Below, piece after piece: positions 7,186 through 14,079 of a DNA stretch of 15,076 bases. The position numbers and the translations under genes are program-made. Under the pieces are notes generated by a model. It was not told the origin of the DNA. It did no database searches and worked only from the letters and a program-made list of their open reading frames with translations. Position 1 is the first letter of the stretch. The number at the start of each line of letters is the position of its first letter. The stretch lies in contig JAZQQG010000037.1 in the NCBI GenBank assembly GCA_045628945.1, positions 1 to 15,076 on the forward strand, in the 5' to 3' direction. Origin of the DNA: RGIG4034 sp045628945. GTDB taxonomy: Bacteria; Bacillota; Clostridia; Lachnospirales; Lachnospiraceae.

Positions 7186-8355
7186 TTATTTTTTTAAAAA
7201 CTCCAGGTTCTTATCAATGAGTTCAATTCGCTGTGCAACACACTCGACACTTCTTAACGGATCGCTCGGCGTATTGAAGGTGTAGTCCATTAACTTATCG
7301 ATGGTGGTGGTGGCAACATGCATTCTGGTATCGGAGGAAGCATAATAGATATATACATCTCCGTTCTCTCTTGCAATCAGACCGTTGGTAAATACAACGT
7401 TGGATACGTCACCGACACGCTCATGTCCGAGGGGTGCCAGGAAGAATCCGCCGGGCTCTGCGATGACCTTGGTAGGGTCGTTAAGATCCGTTGCAAATAC
7501 ATACAGAACATAGCGAAGACCCGCTGCGGTATTACGCACACCGTGTGCCACATGAATCCATCCCTTTTCGGTCTTAATCGGAACCGCACCGGCACCGTTC
7601 TTGACCTCTGTAATGGTGTGATATTTTCTTTTACTGGTAATAATCTCCTCGTCAATTACTGCATGCTCAATGTCATCACACAGACCGAAGCCGACACCAC
7701 CGCCGCTACCGGTATCGATGAAATCATCCATGGGACGGGTATAGAAAGCATACTTGCCGTTGACAAATTCAGGATGCAGCACAACATTTCTCTGCTGAGG
7801 AGAGTTCAAAGTCTTCAGATTGTCCAGTCTCTCCCAGGTCTTCAGATCCTTGGTACGGACAATTCCGGCTGCTGCCACGGCCGCACTGAGATCGGGATTG
7901 GTCGGATCCTTACTCTCGGAGCAGAATACCCCATAGATGTAGCCATCCTCATGCTTCGTCAGACGCATATCATAGACATTGGTCTCTTCCGGGCAAGTAT
8001 CGGGAAGGAGAATCGGCTTATCCCAGAACCGGAAACCATCGATACCGTTGTCCGACTCGGCTACGCCAAAAAAGGACTTGCGGTCATTGCCTTCGATTCT
8101 GGCAACCAGATAATACTTTCCGTTTAAGTAGATTGCGCCGGAGTTCATTACGGCATTCACACCCAAACGCTCCATGAAATAAGGATTCGTCTCGGGATTC
8201 AGATCATACTTCCAGTGGAGAGGAATCATCTCTCTGGTTAATACAGGATATTTGTAACGGTCAAAGATACCGTTGTAGTATCTGGACTTCTCATTTTTTC
8301 TGGCAAGGAGCTTATCAATCTTCGCCTGCTCAACATAGTAGTTAGGATGTAACAT
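7186..8355 (-). CDS. GH130_1 mannoside phosphorylase, probably 4-O-beta-D-mannosyl-D-glucose phosphorylase
   Basis: Cytosolic inverting phosphorylase, 389 aa, which fits the length of characterised GH130_1 enzymes. These split beta-1,4-mannosyl-glucose with phosphate into mannose-1-phosphate and glucose. The five-bladed propeller pattern is visible: GVNAVMNSGAIYLNGKYYLVARIEG near residues 65-89, ETNVYDMRLT with the likely proton-relay Asp129 (equivalent to Asp131 of the Bacteroides fragilis enzyme by my alignment from memory), and GWIHVAHGVRNTAAG for phosphate and sugar binding. The ATG has AGGAGG five bases upstream. It follows the lacI-type gene by 41 bases and precedes the HD-GYP gene by 18. 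Assignment to GH130_1 rather than GH130_2 rests on the long N-terminal helix (MLHPNYYVEQAKIDKLLAR) and overall resemblance. Confidence 0.9.
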   Translation of the reverse strand: MLHPNYYVEQAKIDKLLARKNEKSRYYNGIFDRYKYPVLTREMIPLHWKYDLNPETNPYFMERLGVNAVMNSGAIYLNGKYYLVARIEGNDRKSFFGVAESDNGIDGFRFWDKPILLPDTCPEETNVYDMRLTKHEDGYIYGVFCSESKDPTNPDLSAAVAAAGIVRTKDLKTWERLDNLKTLNSPQQRNVVLHPEFVNGKYAFYTRPMDDFIDTGSGGGVGFGLCDDIEHAVIDEEIITSKRKYHTITEVKNGAGAVPIKTEKGWIHVAHGVRNTAAGLRYVLYVFATDLNDPTKVIAEPGGFFLAPLGHERVGDVSNVVFTNGLIARENGDVYIYYASSDTRMHVATTTIDKLMDYTFNTPSDPLRSVECVAQRIELIDKNLEFLKK

Positions 8356-8396
8356 ATAAACCTCCTGATAATAATCCCCTTTGGGGTAATATTTCT

Positions 8397-9404
8397 TTAT
8401 TTCACATTCCGCTCGCGTACGGAATCACGAATTACAATCTCACCGCAGATTACCTTGCGACCGCCGATATAATCTTTTTCTTCCAGCTTACCGGCCATCA
8501 TCTCTACAACCGACTTCCCCATCTGCTCCATATTAACGCGGAAGGTTGTAAGTTTTGGATCACACACCGTTGCCCAGATGAAATCATCAAATCCAACGAC
8601 GGACACATCCTCCGGAACACGAATTCCTTCATGCTTCAGATACTCCGTCAGTCGATATGCCGTCTCATCACAGTTACATACATAGGCATCCGGCATTTCC
8701 TTCGGAATCGGATACGAGGTGAAAATCATACCGTTGTTCACGCGGTCATTGATTACGTACTCACTCTGCAGTTGCATGCCGTTCTGAATCAGTGACTTAT
8801 AGTAACCAAGGTAACGATCCATAATGGAATAGGTCGCATCAATGCTTCCGACGAAGGCGATCTTCTTATGACCCTTTGCAATCAGATAGTTCGTAAGCAT
8901 TGCGGAACCGTACACATTATCACTGACTACGGCATCCACATTCATATCCGCATCGTAGTTGTCCAAGAAGACACAGGGAACTCCGGAACACATAATGGCA
9001 TTGGTGCAAGCCTGTGCAAGAGGACCCATGATAATAACACCATCCACCTTGCGTGCCGAAAGAAGGTTCGGTAACACCCCGGCCTTCTCATCCTCTTCCG
9101 AGATAATCTCCATCATACAAGAATAGTTCAGAGCACCGAATTCCAAAACAAGAGTCTGATAGAGCTTGTAATAGAAGGCACTGTCTGAAATATAATTCTG
9201 GGAAACAACTACACCGACATTGTGTCCCACCGCAGGAGAGTTGGCGCCGGAGTTGTATGTATAACCCATTTCATCTGCTTTTTTGCGAATCTTGGAACGT
9301 ACGGCATCCGATACGCCTTCCTTACCGGATAAGGCTTTGGATACCGACACAACGGACAGATTCATTTCTCTTGCGATGTCTCGCATTGTTACTGCTTTGC
9401 TCAT
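8397..9404 (-). CDS. LacI-family transcriptional regulator with atypical hinge
   Basis: A 335-aa DNA-binding regulator, probably the local sensor of a manno-oligosaccharide or mannose derivative. The N-terminal helix-turn-helix is canonical (TMRDIAREMNLSVVSVSKAL, 6-25), followed by a periplasmic-binding-protein-like sensor domain (about 62-330) with DGVIIMGP, GHKKIAFVGS and EDVSVVGFDD. The linker differs from the usual Y-x-P-N-x-x-A-x-x-L: here it reads YTYNSGANSPAVGHN, so the minor-groove leucine position is Pro57 and the linker is about two residues short compared with LacI. The ATG has AGGGGA six bases upstream. The gene lies inside the operon it probably controls, 57 bases after the lipoprotein esterase gene. 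Confidence 0.92.
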   Translation of the reverse strand: MSKAVTMRDIAREMNLSVVSVSKALSGKEGVSDAVRSKIRKKADEMGYTYNSGANSPAVGHNVGVVVSQNYISDSAFYYKLYQTLVLEFGALNYSCMMEIISEEDEKAGVLPNLLSARKVDGVIIMGPLAQACTNAIMCSGVPCVFLDNYDADMNVDAVVSDNVYGSAMLTNYLIAKGHKKIAFVGSIDATYSIMDRYLGYYKSLIQNGMQLQSEYVINDRVNNGMIFTSYPIPKEMPDAYVCNCDETAYRLTEYLKHEGIRVPEDVSVVGFDDFIWATVCDPKLTTFRVNMEQMGKSVVEMMAGKLEEKDYIGGRKVICGEIVIRDSVRERNVK

Positions 9405-9433
9405 TTACTATCCCCTTACAGAACTTTTCAGAC

Positions 9434-9460
9434 AAACTATGCCACGGTGGTACAGTTTGC
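9434..9460 (-). repeat. Imperfect inverted repeat in the esterase-lacI gap
   Basis: Arms CAAACTATGCCAC and GTGGTACAGTTTG flank a central G. They match except for three interior positions, one of which can form a G-U pair in RNA. It fills half of the 57-base gap before the lacI-type gene. In RNA it would form a stem starting just after the esterase stop, but no U-run follows, so it is not a normal terminator. It could stabilise the upstream mRNA, weaken downstream expression, or be an operator. Confidence 0.5.
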
Positions 9461-9461
9461 A

Positions 9462-10763
9462 TTATTCTTCCAAAGAAGCGGTGATTACCGACACCAGATA
9501 GAAGGAATGGGTACCGGAAGAGGTCAAACGAATCTCAACCGTATGCTCACCTTCATCCCCCTTATAGATCTGATTAAAATATAACCAATCGCCCCAACCG
9601 TTTTCGAAGTTTCCGCTGATATGAACCGCGAACTCCTCATTGCCGTCAATGATGGCAATGGCTTCCGGACAATCACAGGATTTGCTGCGACGATACTGCA
9701 ATGCAATAATGGATCCGGTTACCGTGAAGGTCATGGAATCGCCCTCATTGTATGCCTCGTATCCAAGTTTAAATACATCGGTAATACCGTTCTGTGCACT
9801 CTCATCCGGAACGAAGCCGTTCAACGTCGCAATCGCATTTAATTCCGGATTTCGCATTCTCTTCGCATTCACATAATAAAGCTTGGCATTGTGCGTCGCA
9901 GTAGGAACCGAATACGCGCTGTAGTTTGCTTCGGGATAAGCCTTGGCATAGACCTTCTCCAAGAAATAGGTCACAATTCTTGCGGCATATTCATGGCCTA
10001 AATTATTCGGATGTGTCATATCGGAGGAAACATCCTTCGCAGCGATAACACCGTTTAGAATATCCTCATAGATACTGCTCTTCATACTGACAACCGGAAG
10101 GCTGTACTTGAAGGCCAGTGCATTGTGAATCTCCGCTGCATTGTATCCGGTATCATAGGTTACCATATTCAGAATCAGCAACGCAGGATTCGTCTCGTAG
10201 GTCAGAATCTTACGAAGCAGACTCTCATAGCTTTCGGAAAAAGAGGTATCCTTGTTGTCATTTACCGAGAACTCAAGCACAACAAAATCAGGGTGATACT
10301 GAAGCAAATCATCATAAGCTCTGGCACAGCCAAACTTACTGTCCGTTGCACCGATGCCGGCATTCACATAAGTAAAATTGGCCTTCGGAAAGGTCGTCTC
10401 CCACCAGTCAAATACGCGGGCCGCATAGCAGCTGCTTGCATTGGAGGCACCGCTCCCCATGGTAATGGATCCGCCAAGGAATCCGATTACGATATCCTCG
10501 CCTGCCTCTGCACGCTGCATCACCTCATAGATACGGGACAGATTCGAGTCTCGAAGAATTGCGCGCTCCTCATAGGAATCCTCCGGCATAAGGCCTTCCC
10601 AGTCCGTGTTTCCGCTTTCGGAACTGTTGGATGGATTTTCCTCCGTTGCGGGATTGCTACCGGAAGCATCCGTATTCTTTTTTGACGAATCCTTCTTCGT
10701 ACAGCCGGCCATTAACGATACCGTCAGTACGAACATACATAATAAAGCAATTTTACGTTTCAT
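9462..10763 (-). CDS. Lipoprotein SGNH acetyl esterase with CBM35-like domain (CE17-like)
   Basis: A 433-aa surface lipoprotein, probably deacetylating manno-oligosaccharides or mannan outside the cell. The N-terminus is a lipoprotein signal peptide with lipobox LMAG-C21, then a Ser/Asn/Glu-rich tether to about residue 60. The SGNH hydrolase domain (about 65-275) has the nucleophile Ser99 in FLGGSITMGS, Gly136 in NAGIGAT, Asn168 in FSVNDN and the Asp248-x-x-His251 pair in SDMTHPNNLGH. The C-terminal region (about 290-430) is beta-rich and ends FYLVSVITAS, resembling the CBM35-like domain of the 2-O-acetyl-mannan esterase CE17 family. It is a paralogue of the esterase half of the preceding gene, which lacks a signal peptide. 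The start is eight bases after that gene's stop; the AGGAG ribosome site lies five bases upstream, around the stop codon. Confidence 0.85.
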   Translation of the reverse strand: MKRKIALLCMFVLTVSLMAGCTKKDSSKKNTDASGSNPATEENPSNSSESGNTDWEGLMPEDSYEERAILRDSNLSRIYEVMQRAEAGEDIVIGFLGGSITMGSGASNASSCYAARVFDWWETTFPKANFTYVNAGIGATDSKFGCARAYDDLLQYHPDFVVLEFSVNDNKDTSFSESYESLLRKILTYETNPALLILNMVTYDTGYNAAEIHNALAFKYSLPVVSMKSSIYEDILNGVIAAKDVSSDMTHPNNLGHEYAARIVTYFLEKVYAKAYPEANYSAYSVPTATHNAKLYYVNAKRMRNPELNAIATLNGFVPDESAQNGITDVFKLGYEAYNEGDSMTFTVTGSIIALQYRRSKSCDCPEAIAIIDGNEEFAVHISGNFENGWGDWLYFNQIYKGDEGEHTVEIRLTSSGTHSFYLVSVITASLEE

Positions 10764-10771
10764 AAACTCTC

Positions 10772-12829
10772 CTACCTGGGCGTGGAACCAATCAGGGTCA
10801 TATCACCCTTTAATTCGCACTTGCCGAAACCGTGGGGAAGAATGAAATGATCCCCCTTCTTTACCTTACGATCATTGACACTACCCTCTCCCGCAATCAC
10901 ACTCATCATCATGAAGGAAAGCTCATCTTCCACATCCACCGTAAGTTCATCCTCAACAACAAACTTCCATACCGTATAGTAGGCACTGGTCACCAGTTCC
11001 TGCACCGCATCCGTATCGGAGGTGGAAACCACCGCATTCTCACTTGCGGGAACCGTAATCACGGCCTTACTCTGCTCACAGTGAAGCTGTCTGGGCTTCC
11101 CGTCCATCAGACGGTCATAGTCATACACACGATAGGTAATATCGGAATTCTGCTGAGTCTCTAAGATCATAATATCACCGGTAATCGCATGCACGGTTCC
11201 GGGATCAATCTGTACAAAATCGCCGGCCTTGACAGGAACGTAGCGAATCAGATCGTCCCAACGCTTATTGTCAATCATCTCAACAAGTTCGTCTCTGGTT
11301 TTCGCATTGTGTCCGACTACGAGCTTCGCATTCTCACCGCACCCCAGAATATACCAACACTCCGTCTTACCTAAGGAGCCGTTTTCATGTACTCCCGCAT
11401 ATTCATCATCCGGATGCACCTGGATGCTTAAATTCTCTTTTGCATCGATGACTTTAAGGAGCAGAGGGAAACGATCCGACTTCGGATTCCCAAAGAGCTC
11501 CGGATTCTTAGCATAGAGATCCGATAAGGTGCGCCCGTCATAGGAACCTCCGTCTACCGTACAATCTCCGTTTGGATGCGCACTGATTGCCCAGCACTCG
11601 CCGGTATTCTCCCCGGGAATCTCGTAACCGAAGGTCTCACGCATCTTATTGCCACCCCAGATCATCTGCTTGAACACGGGTTTAAAAAACAATATTTCTT
11701 TCGCAGGGGCCGAGCTGATTACCGACAGTAAATAGAAAGGAACCTGATCGTCGGGATGGTCCTCCGTAATCGTAATGGTCACGGTTCTGGTCTTACACTC
11801 TGCATGCTCAAGAATCGTCTCGATATAGAGACAATCGCCCCAATCCTCATCAAAGTTACCGTCCAATACCACTGCATGGGCAGTATCTCCGTCAATCACT
11901 ACCTCCGCAATGGGCGTAGGCTTCTTCGGCGTTTTACGATACTGAATGCCGATTCCGGTACCGGTCACCTCAAAGGTAATGGAATCGCCCTTGTGTGCGG
12001 CGGTCCAACCATAGAAGAAATGATTCCATACATTCTCACGGCCCTTCAGATCCGGTACAAAACCGTTTAATACCGGTGCACTGTTGTTGGAACGATATCT
12101 TCTGGAATCCTCATATTCATTGGCCGTAATTGCCACGGGAAGTGATACGGTAATCGCACCGGGCTTCTCTCCGGCTTTCATGCGGTCGTAGATTTTGTCC
12201 AAATAATTATTTACAAGGTTCGCAAGGAGTCTGTGACCTGCATCATTGGGATGAAGATCGTCCGGCGTAATCTCACGATTCGGGATTTCTCCGCTCTGTA
12301 CATGGGGAAGTACCGTATTCTTCATGCTGACGCTGGGAAGATTGTAGTGCTTACCCACCGCAAGATGCACTTCCTCTGCGCTTTCATAATTATCGTAACG
12401 AACATTGTGAATCAGAAGAAGTCCGGTCTCCGACTTGTCCTTCAGGATTCGACGAACAAGGCCCTCGTAGGTCTCTTTGTAATGCTCGTCATTGCTGTCA
12501 TTGACGGAGAATTCCACCGTCATGAAGTCCGGATTGTATCCCAATACTTCCTCTTCCACACGTGCCACACCAAACTGGGAAGGCGTACCACCGATTCCGG
12601 CATTTACATAGGTCACCTCACTCTTGGGGAAGTGCTCCTTCCACCAGCTGTATACCAAATAGGCATAGCAAGTCTCAGGTGTGGAGGATACGGATCCCTG
12701 TGTAATGGAACCGCCCAAAAAAGCAACCGTAACCGGCTCTCCCTTCTCTGCCTTCTGCATCGCACGAAGGATACGGGATGCGTCTCCTTCATTCAGAATT
12801 CCCGGATTATAATCAATCATGTCGTACAT
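10772..12829 (-). CDS. Fusion: SGNH acetyl esterase (CE17-like) + CBM35-like + mannose-6-phosphate isomerase
   Basis: A 685-aa predicted cytosolic bifunctional protein; no signal peptide. Residues 1-215 form an SGNH esterase with Ser41 (FLGGSITQGS), Gly79-81 (NAGIGG), Asn110 (FSVNDS) and Asp190-x-x-His193 (DDLHPNDAGH). Residues about 228-373 are a beta-rich CBM35-like domain. From about residue 377 to the end it is a type I phosphomannose isomerase (ManA) converting mannose-6-phosphate to fructose-6-phosphate: FFKPVFKQMIWGG, zinc ligands Gln470/His472 (SIQVHP), Glu490 (GKTE), His547 (GTVHAI), and catalytic Arg567 (ITYRVYDYDR). No stop, ATG or ribosome site lies at the junction. The gene begins three bases after the CE2 stop with GGGAGGAA upstream. 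The pairing fits a pathway where acetylated mannosides are deacetylated and their mannose enters glycolysis. Confidence 0.9.
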   Translation of the reverse strand: MYDMIDYNPGILNEGDASRILRAMQKAEKGEPVTVAFLGGSITQGSVSSTPETCYAYLVYSWWKEHFPKSEVTYVNAGIGGTPSQFGVARVEEEVLGYNPDFMTVEFSVNDSNDEHYKETYEGLVRRILKDKSETGLLLIHNVRYDNYESAEEVHLAVGKHYNLPSVSMKNTVLPHVQSGEIPNREITPDDLHPNDAGHRLLANLVNNYLDKIYDRMKAGEKPGAITVSLPVAITANEYEDSRRYRSNNSAPVLNGFVPDLKGRENVWNHFFYGWTAAHKGDSITFEVTGTGIGIQYRKTPKKPTPIAEVVIDGDTAHAVVLDGNFDEDWGDCLYIETILEHAECKTRTVTITITEDHPDDQVPFYLLSVISSAPAKEILFFKPVFKQMIWGGNKMRETFGYEIPGENTGECWAISAHPNGDCTVDGGSYDGRTLSDLYAKNPELFGNPKSDRFPLLLKVIDAKENLSIQVHPDDEYAGVHENGSLGKTECWYILGCGENAKLVVGHNAKTRDELVEMIDNKRWDDLIRYVPVKAGDFVQIDPGTVHAITGDIMILETQQNSDITYRVYDYDRLMDGKPRQLHCEQSKAVITVPASENAVVSTSDTDAVQELVTSAYYTVWKFVVEDELTVDVEDELSFMMMSVIAGEGSVNDRKVKKGDHFILPHGFGKCELKGDMTLIGSTPR

Positions 12830-12832
12830 TCT

Positions 12833-13915
12833 CTATTCCTCCCAGATGCCTGCTCCCAGGCTCTCAATAAATGCCGATAATTCCTCGGCCATCTTCTCAG
12901 CTTCCGGAATGCGGATGTGTCCGTCCGTTCCGTCTCCGTTCTTCGAATACAGGAAATGATGAACCTTTTTGCCTTCCGCCTGAAGACTCTTCGCAACGGA
13001 ATCAATCGCCTCATCCCAGGAAGGATGGTGACGAAGAATTGTCGTTCCGAGAATCACGGTAGCCTTCGGATACTTCTCCAGAATTGTCTCGATAAATCTG
13101 CGATACTCCGCTTTCCAGTGAAGGGACTTCTCCGAATTCGGATCTTCCTTCATATAGTCCTCCGGATTCGCATCGTTCTGCCCCAGTCCGATCACAACCA
13201 CATGCGGAGTGTATCGCTTAAAGTCCCAGGGAGTATCCTCACAGATGTCGCGATTATAGGTCTGCTTATCATAGAAGCTCTCCATACCACGATAATTCGG
13301 TCCCAAAAACCATCCGGTCTTATCAAGCAATGCAGCACCACCCTGCGCAATGTCATGAAGCTGTGCCCCAAGAGCTCTTGCGGTCAACCAGGAATAGGAA
13401 TACCAGCTGTTGGAATACTCACCGTCATGCTCCGGATCCGACATTCCCACACGATGAACCGCCTCGGAAACCTCTCCTGCGGATACGCTGTCTCCATAGA
13501 CCTCCATTCTACGTGTCGGAAGCGGGGTGGCAGGAAGCAGGGTAGCCTCTTCATCCATCAGTAATCCGTGGAGAATCATATTATGACAAGCATCCTGACG
13601 CTTAAAGAGTAAGAGATCATGCTCTCCCTCTTCTCCCTCAAAAAGAGTATATTCATGTGCCTTACGATCGGATGCCAATGCAAGCTTTGACTGCTCTCCG
13701 TCAACAATGACACCCAAATAGTTCGTCCAGTAATCACGAATGTTCGTAACAATCGCACGCAGACGCTTTCCGGTGAAATGAACACGTACGCAGGTACAGG
13801 GGAATACCCATAAAAGACCATCCTCTTGCTTGGCAATACGTCCCATATAGACAAGCTTTTCGTCGTCCAATTCTATTTTTTTCTCATCGGAACGAATCCA
13901 TTTTTCCAAATTCAT
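12833..13915 (-). CDS. CE2-type acetyl-mannan esterase, cytoplasmic
   Basis: A 360-aa carbohydrate esterase, predicted to remove O-acetyl groups from imported manno-oligosaccharides. The two-domain CE2 layout is visible: an N-terminal beta-sandwich (about 1-125) and a C-terminal SGNH domain with nucleophile Ser143 (VYGDSVSAGEV), oxyanion region IAQGGAA (about 189-195), Asn247 in GLGQNDANP, and His333 in GTDGHI. CE2 enzymes use a Ser/His dyad. No signal peptide is present. CE2 and CE17 enzymes work as a complementary pair in Roseburia intestinalis (CE2 on 3-O and 6-O, CE17 on axial 2-O acetyls), and the next gene here is CE17-like. The ATG has GAGGT at good spacing. First gene after the terminator at 14016-14057, so it probably heads the operon. 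Confidence 0.9.
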   Translation of the reverse strand: MNLEKWIRSDEKKIELDDEKLVYMGRIAKQEDGLLWVFPCTCVRVHFTGKRLRAIVTNIRDYWTNYLGVIVDGEQSKLALASDRKAHEYTLFEGEEGEHDLLLFKRQDACHNMILHGLLMDEEATLLPATPLPTRRMEVYGDSVSAGEVSEAVHRVGMSDPEHDGEYSNSWYSYSWLTARALGAQLHDIAQGGAALLDKTGWFLGPNYRGMESFYDKQTYNRDICEDTPWDFKRYTPHVVVIGLGQNDANPEDYMKEDPNSEKSLHWKAEYRRFIETILEKYPKATVILGTTILRHHPSWDEAIDSVAKSLQAEGKKVHHFLYSKNGDGTDGHIRIPEAEKMAEELSAFIESLGAGIWEE

Positions 13916-14015
13916 TGTTTTACCTCATTTTATCGCAATTTCGTTATATTCTTTTCCAAAAACCCGACACTTCCTACATTTACGGAACATTTTCTCTGAT
14001 TTTTTTCAGATTCTT
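13916..14015 (-). promoter_or_regulatory. Probable control region of the esterase operon (promoter not resolved)
   Basis: This A/T-rich stretch between the upstream terminator and the CE2 start is the only place for the operon promoter. A possible -10 box TATAAC (13948-13943) precedes the start by about 28 bases, but no good -35 box is found 16-18 bases upstream. An imperfect palindrome (13931-13946, TATCGCAATTTCGTTA, six of eight positions matching) overlaps the expected start point and is a candidate operator. A further inverted repeat TCTGA/TCAGA lies at 13995-14010. Confidence 0.45.
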
Positions 14016-14057
14016 GGAAAAAAACAGGCTTGCCGCATTGCACTGCAAGCAAGCCTG
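14016..14057 (-). terminator. Rho-independent terminator of the GH130_2 gene
   Basis: The perfect 9-bp stem CAGGCTTGC (14025-14033) with GCAAGCCTG (14049-14057) encloses a 15-base loop. It is followed on the minus strand by a U-run (complement of the A-run 14018-14024). It starts 22 bases after the GH130_2 stop and separates that gene from the esterase operon. Confidence 0.92.
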
Positions 14058-14079
14058 AATTGCTCTATTGAACCGGTAC

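Noticed and set aside
8376..8386. CCCC-TTT-GGGG mini inverted repeat before the GH130_1 gene as a terminator
   Set aside because: The stem is only four base pairs, no adjacent U-run follows, and it lies just ahead of a ribosome site.
11690..11715. Fusion junction as an assembly artefact or frameshift
   Set aside because: The frame continues with sensible residues on both sides and no repeat or homopolymer lies exactly at the seam. It is kept as a real fusion, with the check listed in the findings.
13916..14015. Catabolite-response (cre) element upstream of the esterase operon
   Set aside because: No stretch matched the TGNAANCGNTNNCA-type pattern on either strand on reading by eye.
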